Notes: a model not told the origin generated them from the sequence alone. Counted from the stretch's first letter, positions 24,740 through 38,259 are shown. The stretch: 64,000 bases of DNA from Gossypium raimondii (GCF_025698545.1 NC_068575.1:58351980-58415979), one strand, 5' to 3'. Translations and numbers: made by a program.

Positions 24740-25030
24740 TAATATAGAGTAAATTTATTTTTTTAATATTCTATTTATTTTCCTATTAAAAATTAGTTTT
24801 TATATGTCAGCATGAGATACATGTAGTATGTCACATGTAATTGTCTGATTATTCGGTTAGCCGCGTCAGTTTTTAACAATAGGAATAGATGAAATTTTTA
24901 TAAAAAATAATCGGTTTATTCTTTGATCTAATATACAATGACTAATTTACTAATTTTTTTAAATAAAAAACAAAATACATTTTGACTCTTAGTATAAACA
25001 CCTCCATACTTTTTTTATCCAACGGTGAAT
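24740..25030. repeat. Dispersed repeat, copy 1 of 3 (MITE-like)
   Basis: Shares a series of words with 38260-38575 and 50010-50325: TATGTCA then CACATGTAA, TTATTCGGTTAGCCGC, GTTTTTAACAATA, CTAATTTACTAATTTTTT, and ACAAAATACATTTTGACTCT. The ends are roughly inverted (TTAAGAGT...ATTTTATT against AATAC...TTTTACTCTTA in the clearest copy). No coding sequence. Family unknown to me. Confidence 0.6.
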
Positions 25031-25077
25031 GGCAATTGTTTATACCTCTCTCTTTTTCTACTAAATTATAAGAGGAG

Positions 25078-25165
25078 GACAAAACCCTAACAGCAACACG
25101 ACTAGCGTGACTCAAACCCAGGCCACGCCTAAAGTATTGAACTTTCTAACTATCAAGCTAACATC
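25078..25165. repeat. 88-bp dispersed repeat, also at 37352-37440
   Basis: GACAAAACCCTAACAGCAAC through to AACTATCAAGCTAACATCC aligns along its whole length with 37352-37440 (GACAAAATCTTAACAACAAC through to AACTATCAAGCCAACACAC), with scattered substitutions. No coding meaning is seen. Confidence 0.75.
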
Positions 25166-27155
25166 CAGAGTTTTTTATACCTCTCTTTTATAGTTGATTA
25201 GTCTCATTTTTATTCCTTAGATTGCAGTTGAGTTGGTTATTTTGCATGAGAGTTGTATCTTTATTCTTTAGAGGAAGGTTTTAAAACTTATATTTATCCG
25301 ACAAGATTTTATTTAAAACACTTGTTGTACTTTTTGTTAGATTTAGCTATTTGTCAAGTTGCAATGTTTACCTTGCAGCGTTAAATGAAATATTGTTATA
25401 GGTAAAAATCCCTTTAAATCGTTTATTCTTTAGGCTTTAAACTTATTTTTGAGTTGATGTATTGATTTTAAATAATATATTTAAAATTTTATTTAATTTA
25501 TTGATTGAGTCTTATCTCAATTTGTATTGGTATTGTTATAATGTAAGAGGACGTAAATTCGAGTGCTCTGAAGCGCGCTATCTTTTTATTTAAGAGTTGA
25601 AAGGGATTATGAGTAATTCTAGACATTATATTAAATTAGATTTATGCTAAAAATATTATTTTATTTGTGAATTCAATTTAAAATTTATTTCAACGTGCTT
25701 AGAATTAAAAAAAGAAAAAGAAAAGAGTTAGTTGTAAACTTTCGGGAAATCGACCCTGAACAAATATGCTAAGCTTAATATTTGACAATTTTTCATTTAA
25801 AGTCGTTTACCTCCTTATATAAAATATACATTAAATAATAATATCTAATACTTATTTTATAATATATTGATTACATGGAATTTTAAAAAATATAAAAACT
25901 TAATATATTAAAAATTCAAAGTAAAAGGTTAAAAATTATATAAAATAATTTTAATTTATGATATTTTTATATTATATAAACGGGATAAACATTAAAATTA
26001 TAAATAAATTTTGATCCAATGTGTAATATCATTATGAACTTTAATTTTGTGTACTTTTATATATAAAACTTTAATTTGATTCAATCTTCACAAATCATTA
26101 ATAATATTATTGAATTAGTACTATTTTACATTGTTATATTTACATATACAAATAATTATATCAATCGATATGAAAATAAATGTATGTATTTTTTATTTGA
26201 ATGCATACAATTAAATCAAAATCGAAAGTTTATGTATATATAAATCATAATTCAAGTTTTACGTGTATAATTACACTACATCAAAATTCATGTATAAATT
26301 TAATATTTATCTCAAGATCGTTCATCCCCATAGAAAATATAAATAATTTAAAAATAAATTTAAAAATGAACATATTCAAATTAAATGTTGATGGAGGTTG
26401 ACCGGTTTAATACTAATCAACATCACTCAACATTCAACAAATGGTCAATGCTTATATGACTTTTATGCCACATGTAGTTGAGTGATTGAACTGTGTTACT
26501 GTTGACTAACTATCGATTGACAAAAATACCGAAGTGAAAAAGTAGTTTAAGTATTAATTTTGACTAAAAATAAGTACTAAATTATCAATAAATCTTTAAT
26601 TTATGTACTATTTTCGAAAAAGAAAATAGGTGACCAAATTTATTTATTCAACTGATATTGAATTAATTTGTGATATTAATATTTTAAATTTTTATGGATA
26701 AAGGTGTATATAGGTTAATTTTTACATGAGAACGTTATTAATTAATTATTTGTCGAATTTATTTAATTTTAATTAGGAAAAAAAAATCTTTTATTCATTT
26801 TCGTTTGGGTTCATAAATTCTTTTTATTCATTGAATGGTTGAGACTTAAAAAAGAGAATTATTTGACACGCGTAAAAGAAAAATCAAAAGAAATAATAAT
26901 GAAGACAGCTCACCTTCAAGTGACATTAGACTTACCCAGCAAGAGACGCTTTTTAAGGAAGCTTTGGACAGCCCCTCATGGGGGCATGGCGGTGCTGCTA
27001 CAAGCTTCAATCAATCAGCCCAAGCTTTAAAAAAGAAACTTCATTTTATCCTTTTTGTAGTAATTATTTTATCTGCAAAATCCTATCTGCCAAATTCTTA
27101 AATTTATATTTTATTTATATATTAAGCTAATAATAAGCTTTATCATTTAACATTG

Positions 27156-27163
27156 CTATAAAG
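27156..27163 (+). promoter_or_regulatory. Probable TATA box of the TOL5-like gene
   Basis: CTATAAAG lies about 20-40 bp upstream of a T/C-rich leader that runs to a clean splice donor (TTTACAG | GTATGT) at 27300. The spacing suits a TATA-driven transcript whose first exon is untranslated. Confidence 0.5.
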
Positions 27164-27706
27164 GCAAGAAAAGAACGAGAAATCTCCATTTTTTTTCCCT
27201 TTTTCTGGTAAATTGATCCTTTGCTTCGTCTTTCAGTCTTTGCCTTCTAGGGTTTGTCACTTGTTCCTAAGCTTCCTTTACGCCGTTTTCGTCTTTACAG
27301 GTATGTCGTGGTCTAGATTTCTGAAATTAGATCTCTGTTTTTCTTTTCTTTTCATTTATTTTTTTGAGAATTTATACTTATATTTGGTTACGAAGATATA
27401 TAAGATTGGAAGCATTTGAGATCTGAACCTATTTAAGTGAAGGAATGGCTGAATTAAACTCCAGTAGTAAAGTATGACATAACAGAAGAGAACATTAGAG
27501 TAGATCCAAGATTTTTGCCTTTTATTATTCGTATTACTTTGTTTTCTGTAATTTTGTTATTTGTCCTTTAGTGTTATAATTCTCACGAAAATAATCAGTT
27601 CAAGTCAAGTTACTTAGTTTGAGAATCAAGTGTGTAGGAGAATGTATAATTTTTTAATATAAGCTGATTTTCCCAATTAACTCTTTTCTTTGGAGGAATT
27701 ATCTCT

Positions 27707-27737
<31 letters not shown>

Positions 27738-27836
27738 ATGATGATGATGATGCTGATGATGATTATTTCCATTGGCTTGTAATATCTCTACTTTAATGTA
27801 TTCCTCAACTGAGATTTGTTGTTTGCAGAGTAACGA

Positions 27837-27869
27837 ATGAAACTGTATGCTATTCAGAGTCACTGCTAG
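27837..27869 (+). promoter_or_regulatory. Short upstream ORF in 5'UTR exon 2 of the TOL5-like gene
   Basis: The second untranslated exon can be drawn as 27829-27884 (TTTGCAG | AGTAAC ... ACCG | GTCAGT). It contains an ATG followed by a 10-residue frame (MKLYAIQSHC) and TAG, upstream of the main start at 29066. It could dampen translation of the main frame if that exon is included. The exon itself is inferred from splice signals. Confidence 0.45.
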
Positions 27870-29065
27870 CAAGGAAAAGAACCGGTCAGTTTATTTTCTC
27901 TCTTCTCTTATCGAACGTGTGTATGGTTACTCCAAGGAGTTGAGGAGTTCATTAACTAAGTGAACGAACCTCTACCATTGATTTGCTTATTCTTAAGGCC
28001 TTTCTTTCTATTGCATTGGTGCATACGGTTCTATCATGTGATTTAATTGCCCAGTTTACTTTTTCCAATACCATTCTTTGAGTTCTGCATTTGTGTTTGA
28101 GAATTTCTTTAAGTTTAATGTTCTGCTGTGTGAAATACCAGATTATTTATATGCTATTCGCACTCACAGCACATATTCATTTACTATGCATGGTTGTGAA
28201 TATTTACAAAGTGGTTGCGGAATATTCTAAAAACCAGTTCTCATTATTTATACAATGAGTTAGTTCAGAATAGGTTTATATAAGATGGGAATGCTGGTGT
28301 AAATGGCGAAAGAATTAACAAATACATAAAAAATGTAAAATCTGTTGTTATTTTCTATTAAGAGTTGGTTCTACCATATTACATTTCAGTACCGTTAAAT
28401 GCTATTGAAAATTCTATCAACAGTTTTCAACCCACCAGCTTGGTTAAGTAAAATGGAGAGCAAAAATAGCACAGGACTAATAAATACCTTAAAGTTGGGG
28501 ACCATGCTGCTAGTGTTTTTTTATGAAGTTCTGTTTCTGTATATATATATGTGTGTGTGCATACCTTGGACATTTGTATTACCTGATAATGTGTAGATAA
28601 TACTTCAAGTCTACTAATAAATTTTGAGAGTGATAAAAGTTGCTTCTTCAATTGTCATAAACATTAAAATGACTGAGGTATTTGTTACTAACCCAATGTC
28701 ATATGTCCGGAGATTACTGTTTAGTGTTTCCCAACAAAATTGTACTTTCCAATAAGCACATGACAGATGTGAAGTGCTAAATGCCTACAAATTTGAATTA
28801 TATATTATAGGCATAATCTGCAGCATGCCAAATACATGACCAGAAGGCTTTAGTTTGAGCTACTTATTCTCATCTGAGTTTTGTTTTAAAGATGGCTTTA
28901 TAACTTAGGTTTGGAAGTTTATCAGTCCTTTTGATTTCTTAATATGTATATGCTGTGATCTGCTTGTGTATTTTTTCCATCCTTACCTATTCATGTTGTA
29001 TTTTGGGTTGCTGTCGGTGCTTTTAAATTTCTATTTGTTTTATTTATATTCAGAAATAAGCAGAG

Positions 29066-32000
29066 ATGGCTGCTGAGCTGGTCAATTTTTCCACAAGTGA
29101 GAAATTGGCTGAGATGGACTGGGCAAAGAACATTGAAATTTGTGAGTTAGTTGCTCGAGATCAAAGGTAGATTTATTTTCCTTTAATTTTTTTATTTATT
29201 TTGAAAATGGTCACTAAGTTCTGTTGAAATTGGCGCTACAATTCAGTCTTTTGGGTTGCCTTCATTTCATTAGAGTTCTTATTTTCCTTGGCTTTGTGTT
29301 TTTCTTTTTTTAATACAGGCAAGCTAAAGATGTTGTTAAAGCAATTAAGAAACGATTGGGGAGCAAAAACCCAAATACTCAATTATACTCTGTATTGGTT
29401 AGTATACCCTATTTTTGCTTAATGACAATATGACATTATGTTATTTTATATATGGTAAATACATTCTCTAACACCTACTTTTGCAGCTATTGGAGATGTT
29501 GATGAACAATATTGGTGAAAATGTTCATAAGCTGGTGATTGATACTGGCATTCTCCCAATTCTTGTGAAGATAGTCAAGAAAAAGGTGTGAACTTGTTCC
29601 ATTTCTAAAAACTATTTGCTTTTCATGGGTTTTTTTTTACAACTATATTGCTCTTCTTATTATTCTTTCTTTTGTTGCAGTCGGACCTACCAGTGCGAGA
29701 GAGAATATTTTTGCTTTTGGATGCTACACAAACATCTCTTGGTGGTGCTTCTGGAAAGTTCCCTCAGTACTATTCAGCATACTACGATCTGGTGGTAGGT
29801 ACAGACATGAAACATGTGTACCCTCATACGTTGTACATTTTGGTGGATTAGAGAAAAAGTATCCTCTAGGAACCCTGTGCTAAGTTTATGAGTTGTACAC
29901 AATTTAAAAGTCTTTTTCTTCATTTGACATAATATTGATGTTAGTCACAGCGTTTACGAGGTTTGGTTTGATCATATGATTGCTGCATTTTATAAGCTTG
30001 TTGTTTTTGTTTTTGAATAGGAGGTTTGTAACTTAAGTATACACTCTTGACTCTTCATGAGGGTATAGTAGTTTAATAGTACGGGTAGGGATGTTGTTGG
30101 GACTTGGGAGTGCTGCTGTTGAGTTTTTTGTACTTACTTCTTGCTTGTGGTGGAACAGTGAGGGCGAGGGCCTTCATTACGCTTTGTCTTTGAAGTCATT
30201 TGGCCAAGTTTAACTAATTATTTCTCAGTAATTTAATTTTTCTCATTTTTCTCTAAGCAATTTGGGTTTGCTTGTTTCACCTTTCTTTCTTCTGTTTTGT
30301 TTATTTTATGTGGATCCTTCTCCTAAGCCTTCTCCTTAACCTGCATTATAGATAAACTTTCTCAATATAAATGCACTAAAAAATGTCTGCAGCTAATTCA
30401 CTATCTGTGACCCTCATTTTTTTCTCTGCTAGCAACAGCTAAACTGTATTATTTCCTTGATTCCTTGTACATTTTTACAACCCTTTGCTCATCAAAATCC
30501 TACGAAGTTAGTCCTATTCATGGGCTATATTGTGAAAGTTCCAATATCTAATTATAGTTACACCATAAGTGATATATTAGGGCATGACTAGATGTTTAAT
30601 TGTTTCTTCTTAGCTTTCTCAAAGCATGGTTATGAGATGAACAGCTTGGTGCATATGAATTTCCCCCAACTTCAGTATTTCATATAGCTTTCCATTATCA
30701 AAAAGTGTGCCTATGCTTCTTAAGTTGTTTCATCAAATAGCAGTTATACTCCAATACTAATGTTTTAACTTGTTTTCCTGACTGTTTAAACTCCTGCATA
30801 AGTAATTTTCTCTTGCTTGTTCTTTACAGCACACTTAATTAGCACAGATACATTGAAAGTGAATATATCAATAACTGCTTGTTTCTATTTTTTAAATCCT
30901 TCCAGAGTGCTGGAGTAGAATTTCCTCAAAGGCCTCATGCAACACCATCAAATCCACCTACTTCGCAACCAATTAAAAGTAATACGCTTAATGGTGAACT
31001 TGCCTCTGCCAGACAAGAGGCAGTTGCAAAGGAAGCAGAGCCTCAGATTGTTCCCGAGTCCAGGTAACCCCCCCCCCCCAAGTTTTTGTGTGTTATCTTG
31101 TGGAAAAAAATTACTATTTATTCCATGTGAATTTGTTTTTAGCAATCCATTGTGACAAAGGTTAAAACATGAACTAAATTCTACCTCACTAAAAAAATAA
31201 CTCCTTGGAATATAGACACCATATGACCACATTTGAGCTTCTTTCTTTGTTGTCTAAACTCTAAGATGCTTTATTCATTTTTGGAGCAGTTGGGATTTGT
31301 TTGTTTTTGGGATATATCTGCACAAGTTTCTGTCAAATTTTTATTTTATGCTTGCTATTTGCTAAATAGATTGACAACGCATTTAATATGAGATCTTGTC
31401 TTGCCTGAAAAACAAAATTCCTCAAGTCTATTTTTCTCTTGCCACAGTATTATTCAGAAGGCTAGCAATGCGTTAGAGGTTTTAAGAGAAGTCCTTGATG
31501 CAGTTGATGCTCAAAATCCTGAGGTATGGGTGATATTTCCTTGCTTTATTATTGATGTATTTTATTATCCTCAGATGCATGTATGAAAATATGAGCCTGG
31601 ATATGCCATTTTGACTACAAAGATATGTTTCTTTTAGGCTGCAAAGGATGAATTTACACTTGACCTTGTGGAACAGTGTTCATTCCAGAAGCAACGAGTG
31701 ATGCATCTTGTGATGAGTTCTAGGTAAGGCTGTTATGAGCACAGTAGATTTGAGTTTTAATAAGTCATCATCCGATGTGTTGTACATGTCCATGAATAGA
31801 TGAACAGAGAGAGGGAGGGACTTTTACTTTCTTTCAAATTCCTCTATTTGAATGGCAAGGGACCAATGCGTACATGTGCTGGCTATATTAATTTTGACTC
31901 CCAAGTGCTAGGGTAGGCTAGGTGGCGTGCAGTACCATATAAAAGTGATTATTTGGATGAATGGAGATGGGTAGTCTAGGTATGTACAAAGTGGCTTGCA

Positions 32001-33176
32001 GTTTCATGGAAATCAAAATTTCAATGATTCTTTATGGTTCATTGTATATGTGATCATATGCTACTTATCCCTGGCTTTAAGATTATTATTTTTGAAGTGG
32101 AATTACTTCCTACACCCAAGCAAATTCTAGGCTAATTGTCCAACTTGGGGATTATTTGTTTCTTGTCTTCAAAATGCTAGGATGCATGTGGCAAGTTCAT
32201 TATGTTTTTTAATGCAAAATGTATATAGAAGTCCAATATTATGTTGGATGCTGTCTTTTTATATTCAGGGATGAGAAGGTGGTTTCTCGAGCAATTGAAT
32301 TGAATGAGCAACTCCAGAATGTTCTTATCAGACATGATGCTCTTCTCTCTGGGAGGACAACTGTTTCTAGTAGGCCGGCATCAACTCTTAATCATTTCAA
32401 CCATGTAGAAGAGGAAGAGGAGCCTGAGCAACTTTTTAGAAGGTTCGTCTATCTTTCCAAGATTCTATCTGCTCGCTCTTTGAGATGACGACGTTAGGTT
32501 GGTCAATGAATTCTCTCAAAAGCTTAAATAAAAGATGAATGGTTAATGTTTTGCAAGTGGGCCCGTGTGTAAAATGAAGTGCATGCTAAAGAAGGATTAG
32601 AGAAGCAATAAAACACAATAGGCAACAAGACAGTAGGTTCCAGATTAGAACTCAAGTGTTATACCTTGTTATTTTGGAATTTAGATCATCAATTTCCCAA
32701 AAAGCTGAACTATTCCATTCTAGTTCTAACAGATGGAATAGTGATGTATAAAGGGATAAAGTTTTGGTACTCTATAGTCCTTGCAGATCATTGTTGGTTG
32801 TATACATTGATGAAATTGTTTTGTTTCAACTGCAAAACTTTATAGGATACGAAAAGGGAAAGCATGTGCAAGACCGGAAGATGAAGAGTGCTCTAGAGAA
32901 CAGCCACACTTGGGTTTGTATGGATCAAACATTCTGGGAGAAAAAGAACGGCTAAACCGTCCACTTATTCGACCATTGCCCTCAGAACCATCATATGAAA
33001 ACAATGCACATCCTTCAGCTGTTGCAATTCCTCCCCCTCCTGCAAAACACATCGAGAGAGAAAGATACTTTCAGGAGAAAAAGGTTGACGGTTCTGCTGT
33101 GGCTGGTCATATGAGAGGCTTGTCATTACACAGTCGTAATGCTAGCAGTTCTCGTAGCTCCGATTTCAGTGACTAA
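29066..33176 (+). CDS. TOL5: TOM1-like protein (VHS and GAT domains), TOL5-like, 405 aa
   Basis: Nine coding exons join in frame: 29066-29166, 29319-29397, 29487-29585, 29681-29794, 30906-31063, 31448-31523, 31638-31723, 32269-32442 and 32846-33176. The start [20 protein letters not shown] opens a VHS domain (about residues 8-140): [51 protein letters not shown], then [20 protein letters not shown] and [17 protein letters not shown] domain follows at about 184-265 ([40 protein letters not shown]). The tail is acidic, then basic and proline-containing, ending [13 protein letters not shown] proteins bind ubiquitinated membrane cargo at the plasma membrane and early endosomes and pass it to ESCRT-I. 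Among Arabidopsis TOLs the N-terminus is closest to what I recall of TOL5, so the symbol is probable, not certain. Untranslated leader exons precede it, and a small intron in the 3'UTR (33183-33268) is likely. A C-run sits next to the exon 5 donor. Confidence 0.93.
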
Positions 33177-33268
33177 CTAGAGGTATGTGCCTTTCCGCAA
33201 TTTCTGTTTGCAAAATATCTTGGTTTTTTCTTTGAATGAAGATGGATTTACATTGCTGATGCTGTCAG

Positions 33269-34846
33269 GTGTCGGCTGAAAGAACCTCGAGATATTTTAA
33301 TCATGTAAAGTGTCATTACAGTCGGAGCCTTTCTAATTCAGTGTCCTTTATTGCTCGTCTGGAAGGTGGCCGACTGTTCCATTGAGTCGTGGCGTCTGAG
33401 TTTTTCACAATCCTTTGTTTGTAGGAGTGCTTGTAAAGAGGATTCCTTTCCAACATTTTTTAGTACAGACTCTTTGATGGCATGGCTATTATCTTGGACT
33501 CTTTAGTAAATGCACAGTTATGATGGTACCCAGACACGGACCTTCATATTCTTTTTCTTAAATTTGACCATGGCGTTACATATTTGATCATGACCATAGA
33601 GAATGAACTTTTTTAAATATACAAGAAGTCATTTGGTAAATTCAGTATACTTGTTATCTGTGTATCGGACATTTCCGAGTACTCTCCAATAATATAGATT
33701 ATGCACGGGTTAAAAGCTTTGCAAACGAGGGAGGAGAGAAGAATTTAGGGTTGTTCATTAATAATTAATAATTAAATTATTAATTACCACATGAATTTTC
33801 TGATATGGAGACCATACTTGAAAATAGGGTATTCTTCTTCTAAGTAGACAGACTTGGAAAATTGTTTGTAAATATTTTTAAATTTTTATTTAGTATTTTG
33901 AGACTTGTTCTGTATTCACGAGGCTTTTACACTTAAAAAGCTCAATAACTTATTAACAAGTTTCAAAGTCATTAATAGATTTTGAATTAATCAAAAATTT
34001 TAAGTATCTGAATATTTTTATTTAATTTAAGTTGGGTTATTTTATTTAATTTTAACTAATATCTTCAAGTTATAATCTAATAATTGATATAAAGGACTAA
34101 CGTCTATTGGAGTTATTTTAATTCGTAAATTTATGATATTTAAAATTATTTCAAAATACTTTTAAAAAAATTAAACATTATACAAAAAAATACTGTATAT
34201 CAACTTCTGAACTGATTTTTCATTTTACAATTTTTTAAAATTGGGCAACCAATTTAGGAGTATTTACCCATTATAAAATCAAATTATAGATTCAAAATGT
34301 GATGCACATTATTTCAAATATCGAGGTGAAAGTTAAACATAACCGTTGAACCATAGACCTTACCATCGAATCATAGAGTATTTTGGTGAGGAACTATGCA
34401 CAGTAAGGTAGTTAAAAGTTACGACGTTCTTCTACTCATCTTAATATTTAGCTGATATATCTAGATATATATGCGTATATATAATAAAAAAGTCACCTGT
34501 CATCTAAAACACAAGTGCTCAAAATTACATATAGCATTACATACCCAATCCGACAATAGTATACGATTATTTTCTAGGACCATGATACTGGATGTATATT
34601 CTTCAAAACATGTCACATACCAATCAAACTTGTACCCAAAGAACAGTTATCCATATAAAATGAAAACACCATTTTCCTCAGCACAACAAAAGATCATAAA
34701 ATATAGTCAAAGTCTAGTTCAAGGCAAGCAACATATCGATCTGACAGAGTTCTCAATTCCATTTTCCAGAGAATATAACAATAGCTAAAAACAAGACGAT
34801 AAACTAGTTTTGGGAAAACGATGAATGGAAAATAAAGAAAGCTAAC
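33269..34846. other. 3'UTR remainder and intergenic DNA, no gene seen
   Basis: The first few hundred bases are probably the 3'UTR of the TOL5-like gene. The rest is AT-rich. A plus-strand frame at 34471-34788 lies over the expected 3'UTR of the minus-strand proteasome gene and looks spurious. Confidence 0.55.
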
Positions 34847-35599
34847 TCAAGAAGCCTCAGTGGCAGGTTGGGTCACTCCAAACTTCACCAACAACTTACT
34901 CAGAGAATCAGGTGAGCAAACCTGGTACTTCACATTCCCCGAAGGTGTAAGGAAAACCTCAGCCAGTTCAAGTTTCTCCGAAGTAAGGCTGGTGCTGTCC
35001 ATGGTTTTACTCAGCACCTTCAGCGCGAGTTGTACGGCTTCTTCCCTCGTGATATCGTCCTTGTAATCTTGTTTCAACATTGACTGAGCTGCTTGATTAT
35101 TGGCACCAATAGCTGCAGCTTTCCATCCACTGTAGTTACCACTAGGATCACTCATGTAAAGTTGGAATCCATAGTTCTTGTCCCATCCTGCAAAAAGAAA
35201 TGAAACACCGAATGGGCGGAGACCACCAAACTGGGTATAACCCTGCTTTGTATCACAGAGAGATTGAACCAACTGTTCAACAGGCATTGGCTCTTGGTAA
35301 GCATATGTGTATCGTTGAGCTTGCACCCTAGCAGTGTTGATTAAGATATTTGCATCAGACATTATTCCCGCCACGGCACAAGCAACATGATCATCAATCT
35401 TGTACATCTTTTCCGTAGATGTGGAGGTTTGAAGAAGCTTGGAAGTAACTTTCTTTTCACCAACCAAGACAACACCATCCTTCGATAGTATTCCAATCGC
35501 AGAGCCAGCATTCCCAATGGCTTCCATTGCATACTCTACTTGGTAGAGACGGCCTTCAGGGGAAAAGATTGTTGTGCGGCTATCATATCTCCGAGACAT
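34847..35599 (-). CDS. PAC1: 20S proteasome subunit alpha type-4 (PAC1)
   Basis: Intact single-exon CDS of 250 residues, the normal length. The proteasome alpha signature is at the N-terminus: [20 protein letters not shown] then MEAIG, with the conserved Gly and Lys-rich stretch [14 protein letters not shown]. Downstream are [60 protein letters not shown] and a C-terminus of the PAC1 type ([18 protein letters not shown]). Alpha subunits form the outer rings of the 20S core and gate substrate entry; they are not proteolytic. The subunit acts in cytosol and nucleus as part of the 26S proteasome. The coding part has no intron, but an intron of about 1.04 kb separates the ATG from the first exon. 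No defects are seen. Confidence 0.97.
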   Translation of the reverse strand: MSRRYDSRTTIFSPEGRLYQVEYAMEAIGNAGSAIGILSKDGVVLVGEKKVTSKLLQTSTSTEKMYKIDDHVACAVAGIMSDANILINTARVQAQRYTYAYQEPMPVEQLVQSLCDTKQGYTQFGGLRPFGVSFLFAGWDKNYGFQLYMSDPSGNYSGWKAAAIGANNQAAQSMLKQDYKDDITREEAVQLALKVLSKTMDSTSLTSEKLELAEVFLTPSGNVKYQVCSPDSLSKLLVKFGVTQPATEAS

Positions 35600-35617
35600 T
35601 TTTTTGTTAAGGCTGAC

Positions 35618-36660
35618 CTACACTTAAAATTAACTAAAAACAAAAAAGGAAGGATAAAAAGACACAGTTAAACCATGATTTTTTCAAGTAAAAAGAGAAT
35701 AGTTTTGCCTTCTATCCAATCAAATACAATTTTATCACAGTAATTTCTTTCTTCACAAAGAGTCAACAGATTTCAACTTTAAGCAGCAAAACACCACTAA
35801 TGCAACATCCACATCTCAATTTCATGCATCAAGAAATCAAGGAACGTGTAATGTGTAGATAATGCATCCGACATGCCAAAAAAACATCAAAGAAAACCCG
35901 ATGATTTTCCAAAATCAATGTGCACAAACATGTACTAAGAGCAATATTATATTTATTATATATATTTTCCTCTATTTTTGTTAATTTGAATCTGAGGCAT
36001 TTAACCAGACCACCAGTTCCGAGTAGCACCTATCCATTCCAAATCAAAGCAGTTCTCAATAGACCTTAAATTTAACTCATCTTCATCAAGCACATTATTT
36101 CTACCTATGGTCTAAAGTATGAAGGTGTAAAGAAATATCACTTACAAGCCCAGACTTCTAATTCTCAATTAAAACTGTAAATCTTTCCAGCTGTACGGAA
36201 ATTAAAAGTGACCAACCCTAAATCTATGAACAATGGAATCAAAAAAGAACATTACTTTCTTTCCTGAAAAATTAAAATCAGAGATCATGGGAAACTAAGA
36301 AGAAAAAAGACCACAAAACATTCTTAGTCGGACAGCGTAGAATTAAATATCTTAAATAGATATTGATCTTCCTTGTTTCTTTCAAATTCTTTTCTCTCAT
36401 CCCTTAAACATACTCATCAATTATCCCAAAATTAAACGATAGAAAAACCCTAACGCAGGAACCCTTAAGTTCCCGATCATGTAATGGAGCAGAAATATAG
36501 ATAAATCAACGGCCATTTTCAAGTCGGAAGCGACAGTGTGAAACCTTCTTTCAGTGGACGGTTGCTTAAATTTCAAAAGAGATTCGAGCATCATCACAGA
36601 CCGAAACAAGAATATTGACGAAGCAAACAAATAAATTTAAAAGAAAGAAGAAAGACTAAC
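35618..36660 (-). other. 5'UTR intron of PAC1
   Basis: On the minus strand a donor (CGCTTGAG | GTTAGT) at 36660 and an acceptor (AAGTGTAG | GTCAGCC) at 35618 frame a non-coding stretch ending 18 bases before the ATG. The 5' exon begins upstream of 36661. Inferred from splice signals only. Minus-strand open frames inside it are probably meaningless. Confidence 0.6.
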
Positions 36661-36772
36661 CTCAAGCGCTTTCGGACGTTGGAGCAAGAGCAAGAGCAAG
36701 AGAGCAAGAGTTTTATTTTGGGGGAAAACTTGGGAGAAGGGCAAGCCACTGACTTTACGCCGCGGTAGAGGT

Positions 36773-36783
36773 GGGCTGGGCCA
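36773..36783. promoter_or_regulatory. Two overlapping site II elements (TGGGCY) upstream of PAC1
   Basis: TGGGCT and TGGGCC overlap by one base about 110 bp upstream of the PAC1 first-exon donor. TGGGCY site II motifs are known from promoters of plant housekeeping genes and are bound by TCP-type factors. Their place near the presumed transcription start fits a proteasome gene. Confidence 0.5.
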
Positions 36784-37351
36784 TGTTTCGGGTCTTAATT
36801 GGGTATGTCCATATCATTTCAGCCATGATCATTCTCTCTGGTCCATCATTAAATTTGTTAGGCCCGTTGCAGAGTTCGGTCAAAGGATCTAATCTAATTA
36901 TGGTAACATATTCAACCAATTATGGTAAGTTGTTGACGTGGCAACGTAAAAATTTGACGTTTGGCATGCATTGTTCATATCCTAAAACATAAAATGAAAA
37001 TTATTATTAATAATTTTCCGTATTATTACCGATTTAACTAATTAATTTTGGAAAAATAATTTTAATGTGAATTAAAATACATATTAATTCCTAACTTGAA
37101 TAAATTTTAGCAAGAGTTAATTTTAACTTGAATTAAAATTAGTCAGATTGAATTAATTTTCACAATAACTAATATGGAAACCCAACAAATATGTTCTTAA
37201 ATTTAATTATGGTCAAGAATTAATTATCGAATAACCCATGTTATTAAATATTGCCAAGTTTTTAATGTTAATTGTTTTTTATTTACATTAAGAATTAATT
37301 TTGACATGTTTTATACTGATAATATGATTTTTTTTTGTGAATTATAATGCG

Positions 37352-37440
37352 GACAAAATCTTAACAACAACGTGATTAGTGCAACTCAAACTTAGGTCGC
37401 ACCTGAGACAGTGAACACCCTAACTATCAAGCCAACACAC
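37352..37440. repeat. 88-bp dispersed repeat, second copy
   Basis: Aligns end to end with 25078-25165; see that entry. Same orientation. Confidence 0.75.
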
Positions 37441-38259
37441 AAGGTTCATACTGATAATATATTCTTATTATATTTCGACAATAATATATTAAATTCAGTC
37501 ATACCAAAACGTTAATTAATTCCTATGTTATAAACTGCAAACAATAATTTTTTTATTTCAAAATTTGATTTTTAACAAAATTATTGAATCTAAATAATAT
37601 TTATTTTTTATAAATAATAATTATTAAATTAACTAATTTCAAACTAAATATAATATTTACAAAATGGAAATTAATTGTTGAAATAATGTTAAGATTGTAA
37701 GAATTTTAATGCATTATAATAACTTTAAAATGAACTCAATCTATTGGTTGGGTATTCACGTTATTTGGGAATAGTTTAGGTTTAAATACCAAATTGTAAA
37801 GATATTAACTTTAAAATGTTTTTAAAAGTTAATCTAAGTTTTATAAGAAACCATATTTAAATTTTTATAACAATTTTCTTAACAATTTATTTTTCGTGGA
37901 TGATAAAGCATTTTCTTAACAATTTTAAAAAAATAATTTTCTCAATTTTTGCAATATTAAAATTTTCCTATAATTTATATCCATCATAATACAAACTATC
38001 ATGGTTTTAAAAATTAAGCATTTTAATTTCTTAATCATATTATTTTGAATAGTAATAAATCATGTATCAAATTTTAAACAAATAAACATTTTACATTTTA
38101 ATTAATACACACAAATAATATGTGCATTGCATGGTAAAAACCTAGTAAATAAATTAAATTAAACAATTTCCAACTTAAGCGAGTTTAAAGTGTGGAATCA
38201 GCGATGAAAGTACTATGGAAGTCTTATATTAAGAATCAAATTTTGTTCTTTCCATTAAA

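Larger units (their letters stand above)
22700..27155. other. Intergenic, AT-rich, dispersed repeat fragments only
   Basis: A GA-rich run near 22744-22766 probably lies in the leader of the NIPA-type gene. At 23270-23420 short phrases (GAGCTTGGTAAGC, TTGGAGC) recur in an imperfect tandem pattern. A minus-strand frame at 23222-23464 spans this, but I recognise no protein. Two dispersed repeats follow (24740-25030 and 25078-25165, listed separately). From 25.2 to 27.1 kb I see only AT-rich sequence. Confidence 0.55.

Noticed and set aside
31068-31079. C-run directly after the TOL5-like exon 5 donor
   Set aside because: Considered as an assembly artefact or regulatory signal; it is intronic and does not change the gene model.
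34471-34788. 105-codon plus-strand frame
   Set aside because: Lies over the expected 3' flank of PAC1, AT-rich, no known motif.
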